Positions 44,718 through 54,760 of a DNA stretch of 64,000 nucleotides are shown one piece after another; the first letter of the stretch is position 1, and each line of letters begins with the position of its first letter. The stretch is taken from the NCBI GenBank assembly GCA_948567375.1, contig OX419757.1:1364001-1428000 (forward strand). Direction: 5' to 3'. Source of the DNA: Lunularia cruciata (lineage: Eukaryota; Streptophyta; Marchantiopsida; Lunulariales; Lunulariaceae). Under the pieces are notes generated by a model, which did not search any database, had not been told where the DNA came from, and saw nothing but the letters and a program-made list of their open reading frames with translations. Made by a program: the position numbers and the translations under genes.

Positions 44718-45202
44718 TGTAAAAGACCAAGCCCAAGGAGAGAAATAGGAGAATAGAAGATCATATTGGGACACTTGACCGTATGAGAAACTCCAAATGC
44801 CTAGCATGAGCTTTTGCTTTGGTATGTATAGGGAGCATACAAGATTCTTGATAAGCTTCTCAAGAAACTTCCTTGAGCCGCTTTCTTTGAATGCAAGCTA
44901 AGCTAGAGCGGGAAGTTTTGCAAGAAGCTTTGTTCTAGAAGCCGCCTACTTGGATTGCAAGCTAAGCTAGTTGGAAGCATCCTTTTAGAAGCTATCTACT
45001 TGGGGTGCAAGCTAAGCTAAGCTAGCTAGGAAGCTTCCCAAGAAGCTTCCTCCTAGAAATCACCACTTGGCATGCACGTTATCCAACACTTGGGAGGGAC
45101 TAAGTAGCCTCGTAGATACTTCTAAAATATTCTAGGCTAATCTGGCCCATTTGCTATTTTATTAGCCTGACTAACTTTGTTGCTAAACTCCTTTTTGTTA
45201 TA
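44718..45202 (-). repeat. 3' LTR of element M3
   Basis: Plus-strand start TGTAAAAGACCAAG, end TTTTTGTTATA (the minus-strand start TGTAAC has decayed to TATAAC). It contains three or four units with the motif GCAAGCTAAGCTA (about 44891, 44952, 45006), which makes it longer than the 5' LTR. The abutting purine tract on the minus strand (GCGGTGAGGGAATA, 45203-45218) is the polypurine tract. Confidence 0.85.
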
Positions 45203-45218
45203 TATTCCCTCACCGCTA

Positions 45219-45562
45219 GTTGGTGATGTACTTGTTGTGATTGAAGTTTCAAAGTCATGGATGGCCATTTGTGCATTCTACATATGAGGAAGAGACTCCC
45301 AAGTGGCATCATGAAAGGAATACCCTTTTTAGAGGAATTTATACTCTTCATGTTGTTGGTGGCCTTGTTGAATGTAGCAACATGCAGGGATACAATCAAC
45401 TTCATACTCTTCATACTCTTCATGATCATTGATAGGGATGGAGGAGGAGGAGGAGGTTGGACACAAGAGGAAAAAGAAGATGGATTAGCAACAAAAGGGT
45501 TTCAACTTGGAAATATGGAAGATAGGATGGATGTGCATATGACAAGGCAAGGCAAGTCAATA
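45219..45562 (-). pseudogene. M3 chromodomain region
   Basis: Minus-strand frames read INDHEEYEEYEVDCIPACCYIQ and, after a shift, KGYSFHDATWE. This is the EYEVe.Il...  WKGYp.heaTWEP pattern of a chromodomain, with EEYEVD duplicated in part. It lies just before the polypurine tract, as in M1 and P2. Confidence 0.75.
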
Positions 45563-45789
45563 AGCAACAAGAGAAATAATTTGGATGATGTTAAAGTACC
45601 TTTCTATTAGGAGCAAGTTAATGGACTTGGATGTTAAGTGGGAGAGGTACGTTACTAGATGAGAGCATGACCTTATCATTGACTTGAAAGGTGAGATCAC
45701 AACAATGGTGGTCTGCATATTGTTTTGATGATTTTTCACAACAAGGAGATGAGATTTGGCTTGTTGGAAGGATTGTGATATGGTGGTCA
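45563..45789. repeat. Inverted-duplication arm A (227 bp)
   Basis: This is the reverse complement of 46151-46279 joined to 50065-50163. I find two differences in 227 bp (GGTCTGC/GGTATGC and ATTGTGAT/ATTGGGAT). Arm A is the resident integrase C-terminal sequence; the other arm is the extra copy. Confidence 0.95.
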
Positions 45790-46150
45790 AGAAGGTGAAA
45801 GTATGAGGAACATGAGATGAAGGAGGAGCAAGATGAGAATCTAGAAGAAGTGGATCTTGGCAAAAATTGAGGAAGAAAGAAGAGAATCTAGTGCTTGCCT
45901 ATTTTGGAATTATTGTATGCAAACTCCACTATTGCAAGATATTCATCCTAATTGGTATAGTGAAGGTTGGCAAAGGCACAAAGCATATCCTCCAAGGTGC
46001 AATTTTCACGTTCCATTTGTCCATCAATTTGAGGATGATAAGCCGTGGATAAAGCAAGCTTGGTGTAGAGTATCTAGAAGAGTTCTTGCCAAAAAATTTC
46101 TAATGAATCAAGGATCACGGTTGGAGATGGGTACAAGAGGCGTCCCATGA
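45563..46150 (-). pseudogene. M3 integrase, second half
   Basis: Reading down from 46150 on the minus strand, HHGTPLVPISNRDP is the G.P..i.SDRDp catalytic-Asp block, followed by decayed core, then SQISSPCCEKSSKQYAD and LTFQVNDKVMLSSSN (the F.vGD.V.L block of the C-terminal domain) and LPLNIQVH. Stops are frequent. The first half is at 50164-50500. Confidence 0.7.
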
Positions 46151-46279
46151 TGACCACCATATCCCAATCCTTCCAACAAGCCAAATCTCATCTCCTTGTT
46201 GTGAAAAATCATCAAAACAATATGCATACCACCATTGTTGTGATCTCACCTTTCAAGTCAATGATAAGGTCATGCTCTC
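46151..46279. repeat. Inverted-duplication arm B, left part
   Basis: It continues at 50060-50163 beyond the 3.8-kb insertion. It lies in opposite orientation to the element's coding strand and interrupts the integrase between its first half (50164 and up) and second half (46150 and down). So it is an extra inverted copy, not part of the original element. Confidence 0.95.
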
Positions 46280-47074
46280 TGTGACAACCCGACAAATATC
46301 ACTTTTGCGGTAAGCGGGTAAGTAAAGTTCATTCCCGCAGAGATACGAGTCAGAAATGTCCAAATACAAAGCAAAGTAACAATTTAGTTCTTCTTGGTTG
46401 CGTCTTTAATCTCTCAGGTAGAAACCACACCCAGAAGAGAGTAACAAGCACTGATTGGCAGTCTTGTCACAAATTAACACTCATTAATCACAACTCCTTC
46501 AATTCTTTCCAAACAATCTTGATTGTGATGATTTAGGCTCTCCCAAAAACGACACTTCACTGCAAAACAACTTCGCCTCAGAATTGTGTTCCACCCCTCC
46601 ACTGAAGGCACAACTTCCTCGATCAAAATTGCTTCACATCAACTTCGCACTGCACTCACAAATGCAGAATACTACCAACACTACAATTCCTCTCAGATCT
46701 GTCAAGGCATTGCTCAGATTGCACTTCACTCAGGATCAAACACACAGAATGAAGATCAAGGCTGTGGAATCCAACATCCAACAAGCACTCTGACTTGCAC
46801 TTCGAATTTCTCCAAACACTCACAAACACAATTGCAAAGTTGATACTCAAAATCAAGCTCAAGCGACGAGCACTGCTTCACAGCACTTTGCTTTATCTAT
46901 TCTCAAAAATTATGAGCACTAAACTACATTTCTCTACGAATGCCACTCTTAAATAGTGAATCAATCAACAGTTCTAACAACTATACCGTTCTACCACAAC
47001 TGTTCTAACTTGTAGATCCGAATTGACAATGCACCTCTTCATATCTGCCCCTTCAAATCTCAAATCTGTTACCA
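46280..47074. other. Non-coding left flank of element E
   Basis: CG-retaining, no frame of note beyond short plus-strand ones. On the minus strand it is 3' of the long frame. No similarity to the right flank was found. Confidence 0.5.
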
Positions 47075-49699
47075 CTACGATCCGATGTCTACTTCTTCCT
47101 CGGCTTTCAAACCCAAACCCAAAGTAATCTTACTTCCTACTATCTTTTCCTCAGGTTTCATATCTTCTACTTCTTTGACCAGATCCAACAATTCTCTTTC
47201 CTGATCTGAAATTTCACTAGTGGGTAATCTATCTAACTCCTAATCTCCTGACCCACTCTTCTCTAATCTCTCTGATGGTAACTCTGAAGACATTTGGACT
47301 CCTATGTTATCTACTTTGGGTTTTGCTTTAACATCTTTCCGAAGTTTTTCTAACTCTATTTTCACTAAGTCTAATCTAATTGAAATGTTATCCTCTACCT
47401 CCAAAAATTTTCTATCTACACGAGTTCTTAAGTTTATTAACAAGGCATTCATCTCCGTGTCCTTCGCTTGTCTTCGCCTCGTCTCCTGCACCAACAACTT
47501 CAACTCATGCAGTCGCGTTTCTTCAATTCAAACGCTGGCTTTTGTACTTAACATTGCATTCACCCTAAGGACTATCTCCTTCAATGGCTCCAACCTTGTC
47601 TTCCGTTCTCTTTCCCGATCTGCAAGCCATTCCTCTCGGTACATTGCCAACTCTGCCTCAAACTCGGCTTTCACCGCTTCCTTCTCTTTCTCCTTCTGTT
47701 CAATCTTCTCTTCCTGATTACGAAGTAACTCTCGTAATCTCTCTTCTTCTCTATATTGTGCAGACAACTCTCTTTGCCAGAGTTGCTTCTTCTCTTCCAT
47801 ACTCTCCATCACTCTATCAAGCTCTTGATCCTTTGCTGCTACCCTCGCCATAGCATGGATAAGCTCTACTCTTGAATCAGCAAACTGCTGCTTCAAGATT
47901 TTGTACTCCGCTACCTGTCTCTCTCTTGCGATCTCACTCTTCCTTGCAAGATCATCTCAATAGCTCACTTCCCTCTTCAGGTCTTTGATTACCTGACTTC
48001 TCTCTACTGCCTCCGCTCGCAGTACTTCTCTCTCCTCCTCACCTCGGGCTACACTCCTTTTCAACTCCGAGTTCTCTTCTTCTAATCTTGCCACCACCTG
48101 CAATACAGTCTTTACCTCTGGACAAGTCAATTGCATCTCCTTCTTCTTCTGCTCCAACTTCACCAACAGCGGGCACACTACCTCTCGCAGGTACTCTACT
48201 CCCTCATTGGCAATTTCTTCCTCCCACGGAGTAGTTTCTCTTTTCTCCTTGTGTTCTCCTGATACTCGCCTTCTTCTTTGAAGTCTTCGTATCGGGATTG
48301 ATGCCTCATTGCCCGAGCTTCCTTCGACCTCTTCCTTCACTCTACTCGGCCCCCGCCTCACACTTCGCCTTTCGTCGCAAGCGAACTCCTCGCTGCACTG
48401 CGATCTTCTTCTCCTCTGGCACCGGTACTTTGTCTTCCAGCACTGTATTGTCTTCAGCTTCTACCTCGGCTTGCACTTCTTCTTCGTATTCGTCAGCCGT
48501 TGGTGCCGAGGTCATCTCCCCACCATCCTCACTATCACTGCTCGTATCTCCGCTCTGCAGTGTCAGTTCAAGCTCCTCCTCATGTTCCGAGTCCTCCATC
48601 TTGAGCTCGGCCTCGCCTTCTGAGTCTTCATCTTTTGACTCAATCACCACCATTCCTCGCCTCGGGTTATTTTTCTGCATCTTCTGAGGTTTCTTGTTTT
48701 CTTCGGCTTTAGCTTGCCGAGTTCTCTTCTTTGTTGGGGTACTTACTACAACTTCTACATTTTTCCTTGTCTTTGCATAATAGTCGTCCGTGCTCCGGAT
48801 TTGGGGAATGTATTGCTGCTCCTCGACATCGACTTCCTTTTGCATATCCGGATGGAAGTGCGACACCATCCAATTTTGCTCCACCAAGTTCAACAAATTG
48901 AGCCCGAGGTAGAAGTGCGCCGCAAACGGCACAATGTAATGTGGAGGCGACTTATCCCGCAGATTCCACACCATCTACCTCGTTCTCCCGTGAAAACACC
49001 TCGCCCAATTCATTGGTTCTCCTGCAAACAATTTGTGAAAGAATACCGCTTGGTGTTTCATCACATATGTTGTTCTCTCCGGCTTCAAGATTGGCATCAA
49101 AGCACTCACAATTCCTCTCTTGACAGGATCTTTGTAACTTTCTACCTTGTATCCATTCTTCGTTCTCTTCGACAAGAAGGCATCTCTCACCTCCTGCGTT
49201 TCTTGGGCTATCTCTCCCTTCCCCAAGAACGTGGCTCCCTGCTCCGAGCCCGCCTCCTTCCCGAGTACCAATCTCCAATCCGCTCTGTCCAGCGAGCCGG
49301 ATTTCCTCTCTTCCCTTCTGCTTCGGGACCATCGAGACACTTACTCTCGATGATTTCTGTCATGAATCTTGGAAAACTTACGTTTCAGTTCCATGCCAGA
49401 AAGGTGATCCGAAGTCGGCTCAAGACTTTGATCCTCGCTACTACATCTAATCTCCAAATTGCATGATTTCTCACTATGAATTCGGAGTTCTTCTTCCCTC
49501 CTCCCATCTCTTCTGCTTTCTCACTGTCTCTCGATTTCTCTCTTGTGACTTCTCCCTTGCGCACTAACACAAGTCCAACTCTATTTCCCTTTCCCTGATC
49601 ACCTGCAAGACGACTCCTCAACGGCGAAGGAAAATTGCTCAACATTTCATCGTTGCAGTTTCGATTTTTATAGAGTTGTGCTTCTTCGTCTTCTGTCAC
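47075..49699 (-). pseudogene. Long acidic coiled-coil protein of element E, unrecognised
   Basis: About 870 codons in near-continuous frame on the minus strand: MTEDEEAQLYKN at 49699; a globular part at about 49210-48900 (GYKVESYKDPVKRGIVSALM, YVMKHQAVFFHKLFAGEPMN, SPPHYIVPFAAHFYLGLNLL); a very acidic stretch at 48700-48400 (DSEGEAELKMEDSEHEEELE); and a long Glu/Lys/Arg coiled coil from 48300 to 47250 with a leucine/arginine heptad pattern. Breaks: a shift near 49385, TAG at 48975 (from TGG?), a shift near 48350, TGA near 47957, TGA near 47528, TAG near 47240 (from CAG?). Most are single C-to-T or G-to-A changes. Beyond 47240 it continues to a TAG at 47075. The globular part reminds me of plant-transposon-associated proteins, but I cannot name it. 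No RT, integrase or transposase motif is seen. Confidence 0.6.
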
Positions 49700-50059
49700 T
49701 TCGAGTTTCTACCGAGAAATCACACCTCTGGCATGCACCTGTCATTGTCAATCAACCTTCGTGCGTATGAGCTGCCAATTTTGAAATGGCCTCTTCTTGA
49801 ATTTCTCGCCCCAACAAAAGGTTGTTAGACGGTCTTCGCCTTGGGTTGATCTCCTCCCAATCCGAAGACACTTTACTTCGTATTGTATGCTGATAGGGCA
49901 TTTCCGAGTACTTCGCCTTATGACCCGAAGTCACTTTACTTTGGGTTTCATCCCGAAGACTCTTTTCTTTGCCTTCTTCGGCCATACAGGCGCAATCCGA
50001 CTTCTCTATACACTTAATCTCCTTTATTTTGAAAAAAAACAAAAAATGTGGGCACCACA
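49700..50059. other. Non-coding right flank of element E (5' of its frame)
   Basis: It contains several GAAGTC/ACTTCGGG-type words (CCGAAGAC, CCGAAGTCAC, CCCGAAGAC) within 150 bp, and a poly-A/T run next to the end. It may hold the promoter of the long frame. Confidence 0.4.
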
Positions 50060-50064
50060 CTCTC

Positions 50065-50163
50065 ATCTAGTAACGTACCTCTCCCACTTAACATCCAAGT
50101 CCATTAACTTGCTCCTAATAGAAAGGTACTTTAACATCATCCAAATTATTTCTCTTGTTGCTT
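50065..50163. repeat. Inverted-duplication arm B, right part
   Basis: Reverse complement of 45563-45661 without a difference that I can see. Ends at TTGTTGCTT, after which the integrase first half resumes. Confidence 0.95.
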
Positions 50164-50500
50164 GAACACAATGTCATAGTAGATCTGTGCCAATGTTGGA
50201 GCATCCACGGTATAAAAAGTTGGTGCCAAATGATTTGCTTACTAAGCTTATCCACAAACACCACTATTGTTGTATGATCTTGCTTTGTCTTGGGTAAGGA
50301 TGTGATGAGATCCAAGCTCATGTGTTCCTATCAAGTAGATGGAGTGGGAAGTGGTTGAAGGAGTCCACTCAATTTCTGGTTGTTAGCCTTGTTACTTTGG
50401 CAGCTCTCACACGATTGGACAAACTCTCAAACATCTTGTGCCATGTTGGTCCACCACCATTGGCTTTGGAAGGTACCCAAGGTCTTGCCGCACCCATGTC
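50164..50500 (-). pseudogene. M3 integrase, first half
   Basis: 50321 downward reads MSLDLITSLPKTKQDHTTIV and VFVDKLSKQIIWHQLF, the first catalytic-Asp block (sMDlItgLP.....D.i.VfVDrlSK..h). The D of SLDLI is present. The block is cut at 50163 by the inverted arm and resumes at 46150. The HHCC part near 50400-50500 is broken. Confidence 0.75.
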
Positions 50501-50570
50501 ATTAGTGATTGGTAAGTCATTACCTTCTTGGAGGTGCACAAGTTGGAGATCAACCTTGGCTGGAACAATT

Positions 50571-51250
50571 TTATTTTTTTAAGATCGGGTTCTCACAAAA
50601 TAGAAGGCCTTCCTTGAAGGAGAAGTTGTTATAATCCTTTTCATATGCTGCAAGATGATCTTGTATCATATGAAAGAAAGAATTTGGTTGTAAAGCTATC
50701 TTAAATTTGATTTGGACTTTGGAGTCAACTAATACCATCATAATTGTAGCTACGATGAGAGGAAGAGACTTCAAATCAGGTCGTTGTGATAGGGCATCAA
50801 GGATAATATGGGACCTATCAGGTTTGTACTCAAGTTTGATGTCAAACAATTGTAGTTGTTCCTCCTATCAATGATGTCAACTCTTCACGTGTTCCAAGTG
50901 TAATGTTTACAACAAGGGTTTGTGATCAATTTGCATGATCACTTGACTTCCTAAGAGATAATGTCTCTATATCTTGGTGGCAAATACCTTACTGATTGTT
51001 CTAGATCTTGAGCAAAAGAATTCCTTTCTATTGTATTTAGGTGGCAAGACACAAGGCAATGGGATGTAACCCATCTGGGAATTTCTATTGTAGCATAACT
51101 CCAATTGCAAAGTTAGAAGCATCAAAATCAACCACACAAGGTAGTTAAGGATCATATGGTTGAAGAATGGATCTTGAAGACACTATATGTTTCAGCTTTT
51201 GGAATGCTTCTTTGTGCTTGGTGGTCCACTGAAAGCTTGAGTTCTTCCCT
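50571..51250 (-). pseudogene. M3 RNase H domain
   Basis: 50571-50849 reads FDIKLEYKPDRSHIILDALS, the F...I.Y.PG..N..ADALSR end of RNase H. 50967-51155 gives LNYLVWLILMLLTLQLELCY, a shifted form of the FDASNFAIGAML block seen in M1. Inactive by stops. Confidence 0.7.
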
Positions 51251-51270
51251 AAGAGATCGGTCAATGGTGC

Positions 51271-52060
51271 TCATATGAGTTTATTATGCTCATATGACTG
51301 CAATGGTGCAGTCATATGAGCATAGTAGTGGATGAAATATTGGTAAAAACTGGCCAATCTATTAAATGCCGGTACTTGTATAGCATCCCTTGGAGTAGGC
51401 CAAATGATAAGAGCTTTGATTTTCTCCTCTTCCATTTTAATCCCCTCTAATGAGATCTTGTGACCCAAGAAGATAACTTTTTTTTGCCAAAAGGTACACT
51501 TTGACTTCTTGTAGTAAAACTTCCATTATCATAGTCATCTTAAGACTTCTTGATGTGATTCATGTTTTCTACCTTTGTCTTGCCATAGATGATCATCCAA
51601 GAACACCACCATGTACCAATCCAATAGACCATCCAACACCCAATGCATTTGATCCATGAAGATTATTGAGCGTTAGTGAGCCCAAAAGGCAAAACCCTCC
51701 ACTCAAAATGCACATACCTTGTGCAAAAGGTAACCTTTTGTACATCATCTCTATTCAATGGAATCTGCCAATAGCCACTTTGGAGATCCAACTTGGAGAA
51801 ATATTGTGCACCACTCAATTGATCAAGTAATTCATCAATTTGAGGCAATGGATATGCATTCTTCACTATTTGTTTATTCAACTTATGATAATCAACGGAA
51901 ACAAAGTCTTCCATCCTTCTTTGGAAAAAATAGAACTAGTGATCCCCAAGAAGATGTATGTTATATGAAATCCTTCTCCAACAACTCCATAGGTGCTATT
52001 TGTAACTCCTCCAACTTCCTTGGTGAGAGCTAATAGATTGGTCTACTCATTGGAGTACTC
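51271..52060 (-). pseudogene. M3 reverse transcriptase
   Basis: 51914-51663 is well kept: DYHKLNKQIVKNAYPLPQID, ELLDQLSGAQYFSKLDLQSG (catalytic Asp in KLDL), YVHFEWRVLPFGLTNAQ. After a break (DD box around 51600, read as a decayed VVFLDD), 51468-51271 reads MGHKISLEGIKMEEEKIKAL and FNRLASFYQYFIHYYAHMTA, the connection. The upstream LSPKEL-type block is near 52030. Confidence 0.85.
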
Positions 52061-52299
52061 CTTGGCAATAATTCAATCTTGAAGGGCATACCACAATTGG
52101 AGAGTAATCCCTTTGGCAGATCATCCAGAAACACATCTGAAAATTCTTGGACTATTCAATAAACCATTGTTTGATGAGGTTTTTGATCCTCCATGCACAA
52201 TTTGCTTGATACACACCACAAAAATAGATTTATCTTCCTCTATAGCTTGCTCTATGGTTTCTTCATTGACAAATTTCCCATCTTGGGACTTCAAAGCTT

Positions 52300-52960
52300 A
52301 CCCTATGGCTACTTTCCCAACAAAATTCCATCCTAGAATTGACTATTCTTAGATGTCTTACTCAGAGGTGCTAGACAACCTAATAGGAAATTCCTACCTT
52401 GGTATTGTACCTGAATTTATCATCAATTGAAATCAAATTGAATCTATTGATGACATTCAAGCTAAGGTAGACCTAGAATGATATCATAGTATAGAGGTGC
52501 TACTATAAACCTCATACACTCCAAACACTCCTTCCCAATCTTGAAGGTAACAAGATGCAAGGTACATAATGCATAACCCTTTCTACCATCCGCCATCATC
52601 AATTGCTTCTAATTTTTGGCTTGATAGGAATATGTAATTCCTTGCATGGACATGCAATTCTCTGAATTTCCAAAATCAACCAAAATCCTACAACCACAAA
52701 TGAGATATCATACCTTGCAAGTGAAGCATATTTTCATAGGTCAAGCCTTTGGTCCCATTTGAACTAATCAAGTTCCCAATAGGCGGCTTGAAATCTCCTA
52801 TTGAGATTCCTTGTTTCCTCAATCATTTTGCTCCACAAACTCCATCTTGATGATATGTCAAAGTTATCCATTCCTTAGTGGACATTCAATGATGCAATGT
52901 CTAATTTGACAATAATAAAAAAAATCACTATTTTGTCATAATTTTTCTCTATCTGTAGTG
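52300..52960 (-). pseudogene. M3 protease-end region and degraded gag zinc knuckle
   Basis: Near 52480-52570 the minus strand reads RFIVAPLYYDIILGLP, the YDiILG(m)dWL block after the protease active site. Near 52880-52930 YYCQIRHCIIEC is the knuckle of M1 (CFYCCLIGHHIVEC) with its first Cys lost and one residue missing. Confidence 0.65.
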
Positions 52961-53956
52961 CTAGGTGGTCTCTATTGAATGCCATCAATCTCCATTGGTG
53001 TTGGCTCCTCCACTTGTGTGTAGTGTATTGGTAGGTTTTTTGGAGGTCAAGGTCAAGACCAAGTTGTTGTAACCAAGGAATCAATGGGTTTGGCCTCCTG
53101 CATGGCTTCCTCCAAGTGTAGTGGTTCTTGTATAATCACTTCTAATTTGGTACGTGATTTAAAGCCCCCATGAATTGATCTAGAGCTTCACCTTGTAGTA
53201 TATCTAGAACTTGAATGATAGTGATATGGAATTGCATGATGTAATTTCTTACATAGCCAATCTACTTCAACTCTACCAGCTTATCTTGTATAGCTTGTGT
53301 GCATTTCTAGCTTGGAATCAACCAATTATTGCACTCTTGAATTCTGCCCAAGTCAAGATTAGTATAGCAAATTGCCGTTCAACTCACTCCACTAGGAATT
53401 GCCACTATAGCTTGGCTACTACATCCAATTAGCTAGAAGCCAAGAGAATCCTTTTTTGTTCATCTTGAAGATCGTAGCTTCAAAATAACATTCGTAGTAA
53501 AATCTAAAATTCTCCACTATACTTGGAAGATTTGTGCCTTCAAATACCTTAGGTTTTGGAAATTGAATGAGATCTTCTCCTTCTTGAATTGGTGCTCTCT
53601 CTACGTGCTCTTGTCATTGATGGTCTTGTTCATCCAAAAATCAAGTAAGGTACTTGATTTGTTATTGCATAGCAATGATAACCTCAAGCATTGTCACCAT
53701 GGCTACTACTCTATCACACTACTCCAAATTTATCCAATTTATTAACACATAGATGCAAGACATCCACCACTTCATAAGTTACAATTGGAAGTACCAAGGG
53801 TTCCTTGGACAAGGTGATCATATTCAAAAATTCTCCCCAGAGCATGAGGTGATGAACTCTGTGAATTGATGCTTGGGTAGAACTCAAACAAAAAAAATCC
53901 CAATGGTTTGGCAAAAATAGATTTGATGGTCCATAAATTCCATCCATCTCATTCCT
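52961..53956 (-). pseudogene. M3 gag remnant
   Basis: Between the knuckle and the primer-binding site on the minus strand. Only short frames survive (53714-53947 starting MDGIYGPSNLFLPNHWDFFC directly after the primer site region). The stretch near 53120-53170 matches the last gag part left in M1 (17990-18045). Confidence 0.5.
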
Positions 53957-53969
53957 ACTCTAATATCAA
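53957..53969 (-). other. M3 primer-binding site (decayed tRNA-Met type)
   Basis: Adjoining the LTR end, the minus strand reads TTGATATTAGAG against the usual TTGGTATCAGAG. The two differences are G-to-A and C-to-T transitions. Position and sequence fit an initiator tRNA-Met primer. Confidence 0.65.
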
Positions 53970-54417
53970 TGTAAAAGACCAAGACTAAGGAGAGAAATAG
54001 AAGAATGGAAGATCACATTGGGACATCTAAGTGTGTGGGAAACTCTAAATGCCTAGCATGAGCTTTGGCTTTGGTATTTATAGGGAGCATACGAGGCTCT
54101 TGACAAGCTTCTCAAGAAGCCTCCTTCTAGAAGCCGCTTACTTGATTTGCAAGCTAAGCTAGTTGGAAGCTTCTAGAAATTATCTACTTGTGGTGCAAGC
54201 TAAGCTAGTCAAGAAACTTCTCAATAAGCTTCCTCCTAGAAGTCACTACTTGGCATACATGTTACCCAATACCTGGGAGGTACCAAGTAGCTTATTAAAT
54301 ACTTCTAGGATATTCTAAGCTAAATTGGCCAAAAAATATGCGGTCAAATTTAAACTTGGCCCATTTGCTAATTTGTTAGCCTTGATTAACTTTGTCGCTA
54401 AACTCCATATTGTTACA
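53970..54417 (-). repeat. 5' LTR of element M3
   Basis: Plus-strand start TGTAAAAGACCAAG, end ATATTGTTACA; 448 bp. It has a minus-strand CCCTATAAATACC TATA box near 54070-54085, then AAAGCCAAAGCTCATGC and the R/U5 end. It lacks one of the GCAAGCTAAGCTA units present in the 3' LTR. Confidence 0.88.
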
Positions 54418-54420
54418 CAT

Positions 54421-54760
54421 ATGGATCCTTGGCAAGTTTTATTTCTTCTATGGGGTCTTTTTATGGATCTCCTTATACTCTCTATTAACAACATGGTTCT
54501 CATTGGAAGAAGCCATAGTTGTGGAGTTTATTGTTGAAGATGAAGATCTTTTAGAAGGATTTTTATTTACCATGAGCTCTCTTAGAGCTCTCTTATCTAC
54601 TACTTTGGTCATTTAAGGTTTTGTATTTCCCTCCTTGGAAAACAATACATACATTATGGGCTTGTAGATCATATAAGGTAGACCTTTGACCATTAACTTA
54701 CTAAGTTTTATCTTGTAATCTTGAAAGTCAAGGTCTTAAAGTATAGAGTATGGTCTTGTC
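54421..54760 (+). mobile_element. Finger-RT non-LTR retrotransposon copy 2, right part
   Basis: ATGGATCCTTGGCAAGT resumes the sequence of copy 1 at 24972. GAGCTCTCTTAGAGCTCTCTT, ATCTACTACTTTGG, TTTTGTATTTCCCTCCTTGG and AAAGTCAAGGTC follow copy 1 to about 25310, covering the RT palm up to a destroyed ADD box. It then ends against unrelated sequence, so the thumb and RLE domain are missing here. Confidence 0.8.

Larger units (their letters stand above)
46280..50059 (-). mobile_element. 3780-bp insertion with TG...CA ends and 5-bp target duplication CTCTC (element E)
   Basis: The empty site is preserved in arm A (reverse complement CATGCTCTCATCTAG). Here CTCTC is present on both sides (46275-46279 and 50060-50064), so the ends are exact. 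The left end is TGTGACAACCCGAC and the right end is ATGTGGGCACCACA. TG...CA with a 5-bp duplication is typical of LTR elements, but I find no second copy of either end, so no LTR pair is visible. The ends share only TGTG as an inverted repeat. CG is well kept, in contrast to the host element. It carries one long minus-strand frame (47075-49699) and non-coding flanks of 0.8 and 0.36 kb. Class unknown: an LTR-less derivative or an unusual DNA transposon. Confidence 0.85.
44718..54417 (-). mobile_element. Minus-strand Ty3/gypsy chromovirus (element M3), with an inverted duplication and a 3.8-kb insertion inside
   Basis: LTRs at 44718-45202 and 53970-54417, about 84% alike by eye over their first 155 bp, with TG...CA-type ends. 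On the minus strand the order is LTR, primer site, gag with a degraded knuckle, protease, RT, RNase H, integrase start, [inverted duplication with insertion], integrase rest, chromodomain, polypurine tract, LTR. The frames have many stops. The flanks (TAGAT left, CATAT right) are not a clean duplication, but the two halves of a finger-RT retrotransposon on either side join correctly, which proves the insertion. Confidence 0.88.

Noticed and set aside
46280-47040. Left end of element E as a complete LTR
   Set aside because: It starts TGTGACAACC like many LTRs, but no second copy exists near the right end.
48298-49466. Plus-strand frames (129 and 250 codons) across element E
   Set aside because: Antisense shadows of the Glu/Lys-rich frame: they are Ser/Pro/Leu-rich low-complexity peptides.
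44713-54422. Clean target duplication of element M3
   Set aside because: TAGAT and CATAT match at only 3 of 5 positions; I rely on the split host element instead.
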